The notes beneath the pieces are model-generated. The model had not been told where the DNA came from. It searched no databases and saw only the letters and a list, made by a program, of their open reading frames with translations. A stretch of DNA of 64,000 bases from Symbiodinium natans. Lineage: Eukaryota; Sar; Dinophyceae; Suessiales; Symbiodiniaceae. This document shows positions 63,166 to 64,000 of this stretch, piece after piece. The translations under genes were made by a program, and so were the position numbers. Numbering within the stretch: position 1 is the stretch's first letter; every line of letters starts with the position of its first letter. Location: positions 806,001-870,000 of the forward strand of contig CAJNDS010002490.1 in NCBI GenBank assembly GCA_905221605.1, in the 5' to 3' direction.

Positions 63166-63239
63166 TTAGGGTTTCGGGTTCAGCGCTTAGGGTTTAGGGG
63201 TTAGGGTGTTGGGGATTTGGGATATTTAAGGTCTAGCTT

Positions 63240-63350
63240 CAGGGATGCGACACGTCTCTAAATGATGGTTGCATTTTGTGGTTATTACTATAAGGCGGCC
63301 CCTCTTTATTTAGGATATGCAAAAAAGGGAGCATCATGTTGAAAACTGAC
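63240..63350. mobile_element. Family J dispersed element
   Basis: ATTACTATAAGGCGGCCCCT, GAGCATCATGTTGAAAACTG; cf. 22486-22615. Confidence 0.5.
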
Positions 63351-63595
63351 CATTTCGAGTTTAGAAGTTTAGGGTTTCGGGAGCTTGGTGGTGTAGTGGG
63401 TCTGGCTTGGGGGATTGGGGCTTCGGGGCGTAGGGCTTACCCTAAACCCCAAACCCTTGGGGTTTAGGGGACAGCAGAGTGGGGTCGTAGAAGAGCTGCT
63501 GAATCAAAGCGATGGACACTAGGTCGGCTGCCACATTACGGGTATATACCCTAGAGAAGCAACCGCCTTGAGCTGGCACGACCAGGTTGGAACCC
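63351..63595. other. Intergenic, no gene seen
   Basis: Degenerate telomeric motifs at 63360-63480, then unique DNA. Confidence 0.45.
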
Positions 63596-63739
63596 TACTC
63601 GGAGGTTCATGGTACTTATGAACCAGATATAACTGCACTTATAACTGTACTTATAACCATACTAGGGCACTTAAGGGTCTTATAAGTGGGTTATAAGTAC
63701 AGTTATAACTGGTTAATAAGTACCGTGAACCTCCAAGTA
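63596..63739. mobile_element. Foldback/MITE family A, short form
   Basis: 144 bp, TACTCGGAGGTTCATGGTAC to GTACCGTGAACCTCCAAGTA with paired compensations not restored (CATGG versus CCGTG). Confidence 0.9.
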
Positions 63740-63774
63740 TCCCCCCAACCCCTAAGCCTTATACCCTAAGCCCT

Positions 63775-63973
63775 AAACCTTAAACCCTAAACCCTAAACC
63801 CTAAACCGACTGAGTGTGTGCACCTTAAGAATCGCAGGCCCTGCCATGCACCCTCAAACCCTTTTTATCCCAGGGTTTGGGGTTTAGGGTTTAGGGTTTA
63901 GGGTTTAGGGTTTAGGGTTTAGGGTTTAGGGTTTAGGGTTTAGGGTTTAGGGTTTAGGGTTTAGGGTTTAGGG
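63775..63973. repeat. CCCTAAA run then TTTAGGG tract
   Basis: 63776-63806 C orientation; 63876-63973 about 14 G-strand units near the window end. Confidence 0.94.
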
Positions 63974-64000
63974 GTCCAAGTTCCCCAAGCCCCAAATTCC

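Overview
The window looks like nuclear DNA of a complex eukaryote, most probably a dinoflagellate alveolate. The reasons are: pervasive plant/dinoflagellate-type telomeric heptamer (TTTAGGG / CCCTAAA) tracts, LTR retroelements whose LTRs carry a stretch matching the 3' end of the dinoflagellate spliced leader, very low gene density, and multi-exon coding regions with short GT-AG introns. Another alveolate such as a chromerid, or a plant-type genome, cannot be excluded from sequence alone. There is no sign of bacterial operons, rRNA or CRISPR, and I found no convincing tRNA.

Layout. About 0-46 kb is almost gene-free. It is a patchwork of interstitial telomeric tracts in both orientations (20 to 300 bp, with many homogenised variants), degenerate telomere-like sequence, microsatellites, and at least twelve families of short dispersed elements, most of them palindromic (named A to M here). 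Family A is the most abundant: 143-155 bp foldback units, one with perfect 60-bp arms. Other recognisable items are a 1.2-kb TRIM-like LTR element (17374-18578), a LINE reverse-transcriptase remnant on the minus strand (33985-35219), a small ORF (5534-5788) with a decayed second copy (12610-13080), a fragmentary multi-exon coding region (24934-25620) and a G/C-run minisatellite block (36450-37690).

An 8-bp-period AT-rich satellite (46790-51445) is split by a non-autonomous, gag-only LTR retrotransposon (47640-50961) flanked by a TACG target duplication. From about 54.3 to 58.7 kb lies the best host gene candidate: at least eight phase-compatible exons (932 codons in the supported part) of unknown function, ending in Ser-, Lys- and Gly/Arg-rich low complexity. 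From 59 kb to the end telomeric-type arrays dominate again.

Main observation. In at least seven places a telomeric tract sits inside a dispersed element or coding sequence for which an uninterrupted relative exists in the window or is well known (foldback families A, D, F, H; the LINE RT; the 5.5-kb ORF locus; a segmental duplication). This points to a process that writes telomeric repeat into internal sites, such as telomerase-assisted or microhomology-mediated break repair. Several coding-like stretches are frame-broken, so either pseudogenes or uncorrected indel errors are common.
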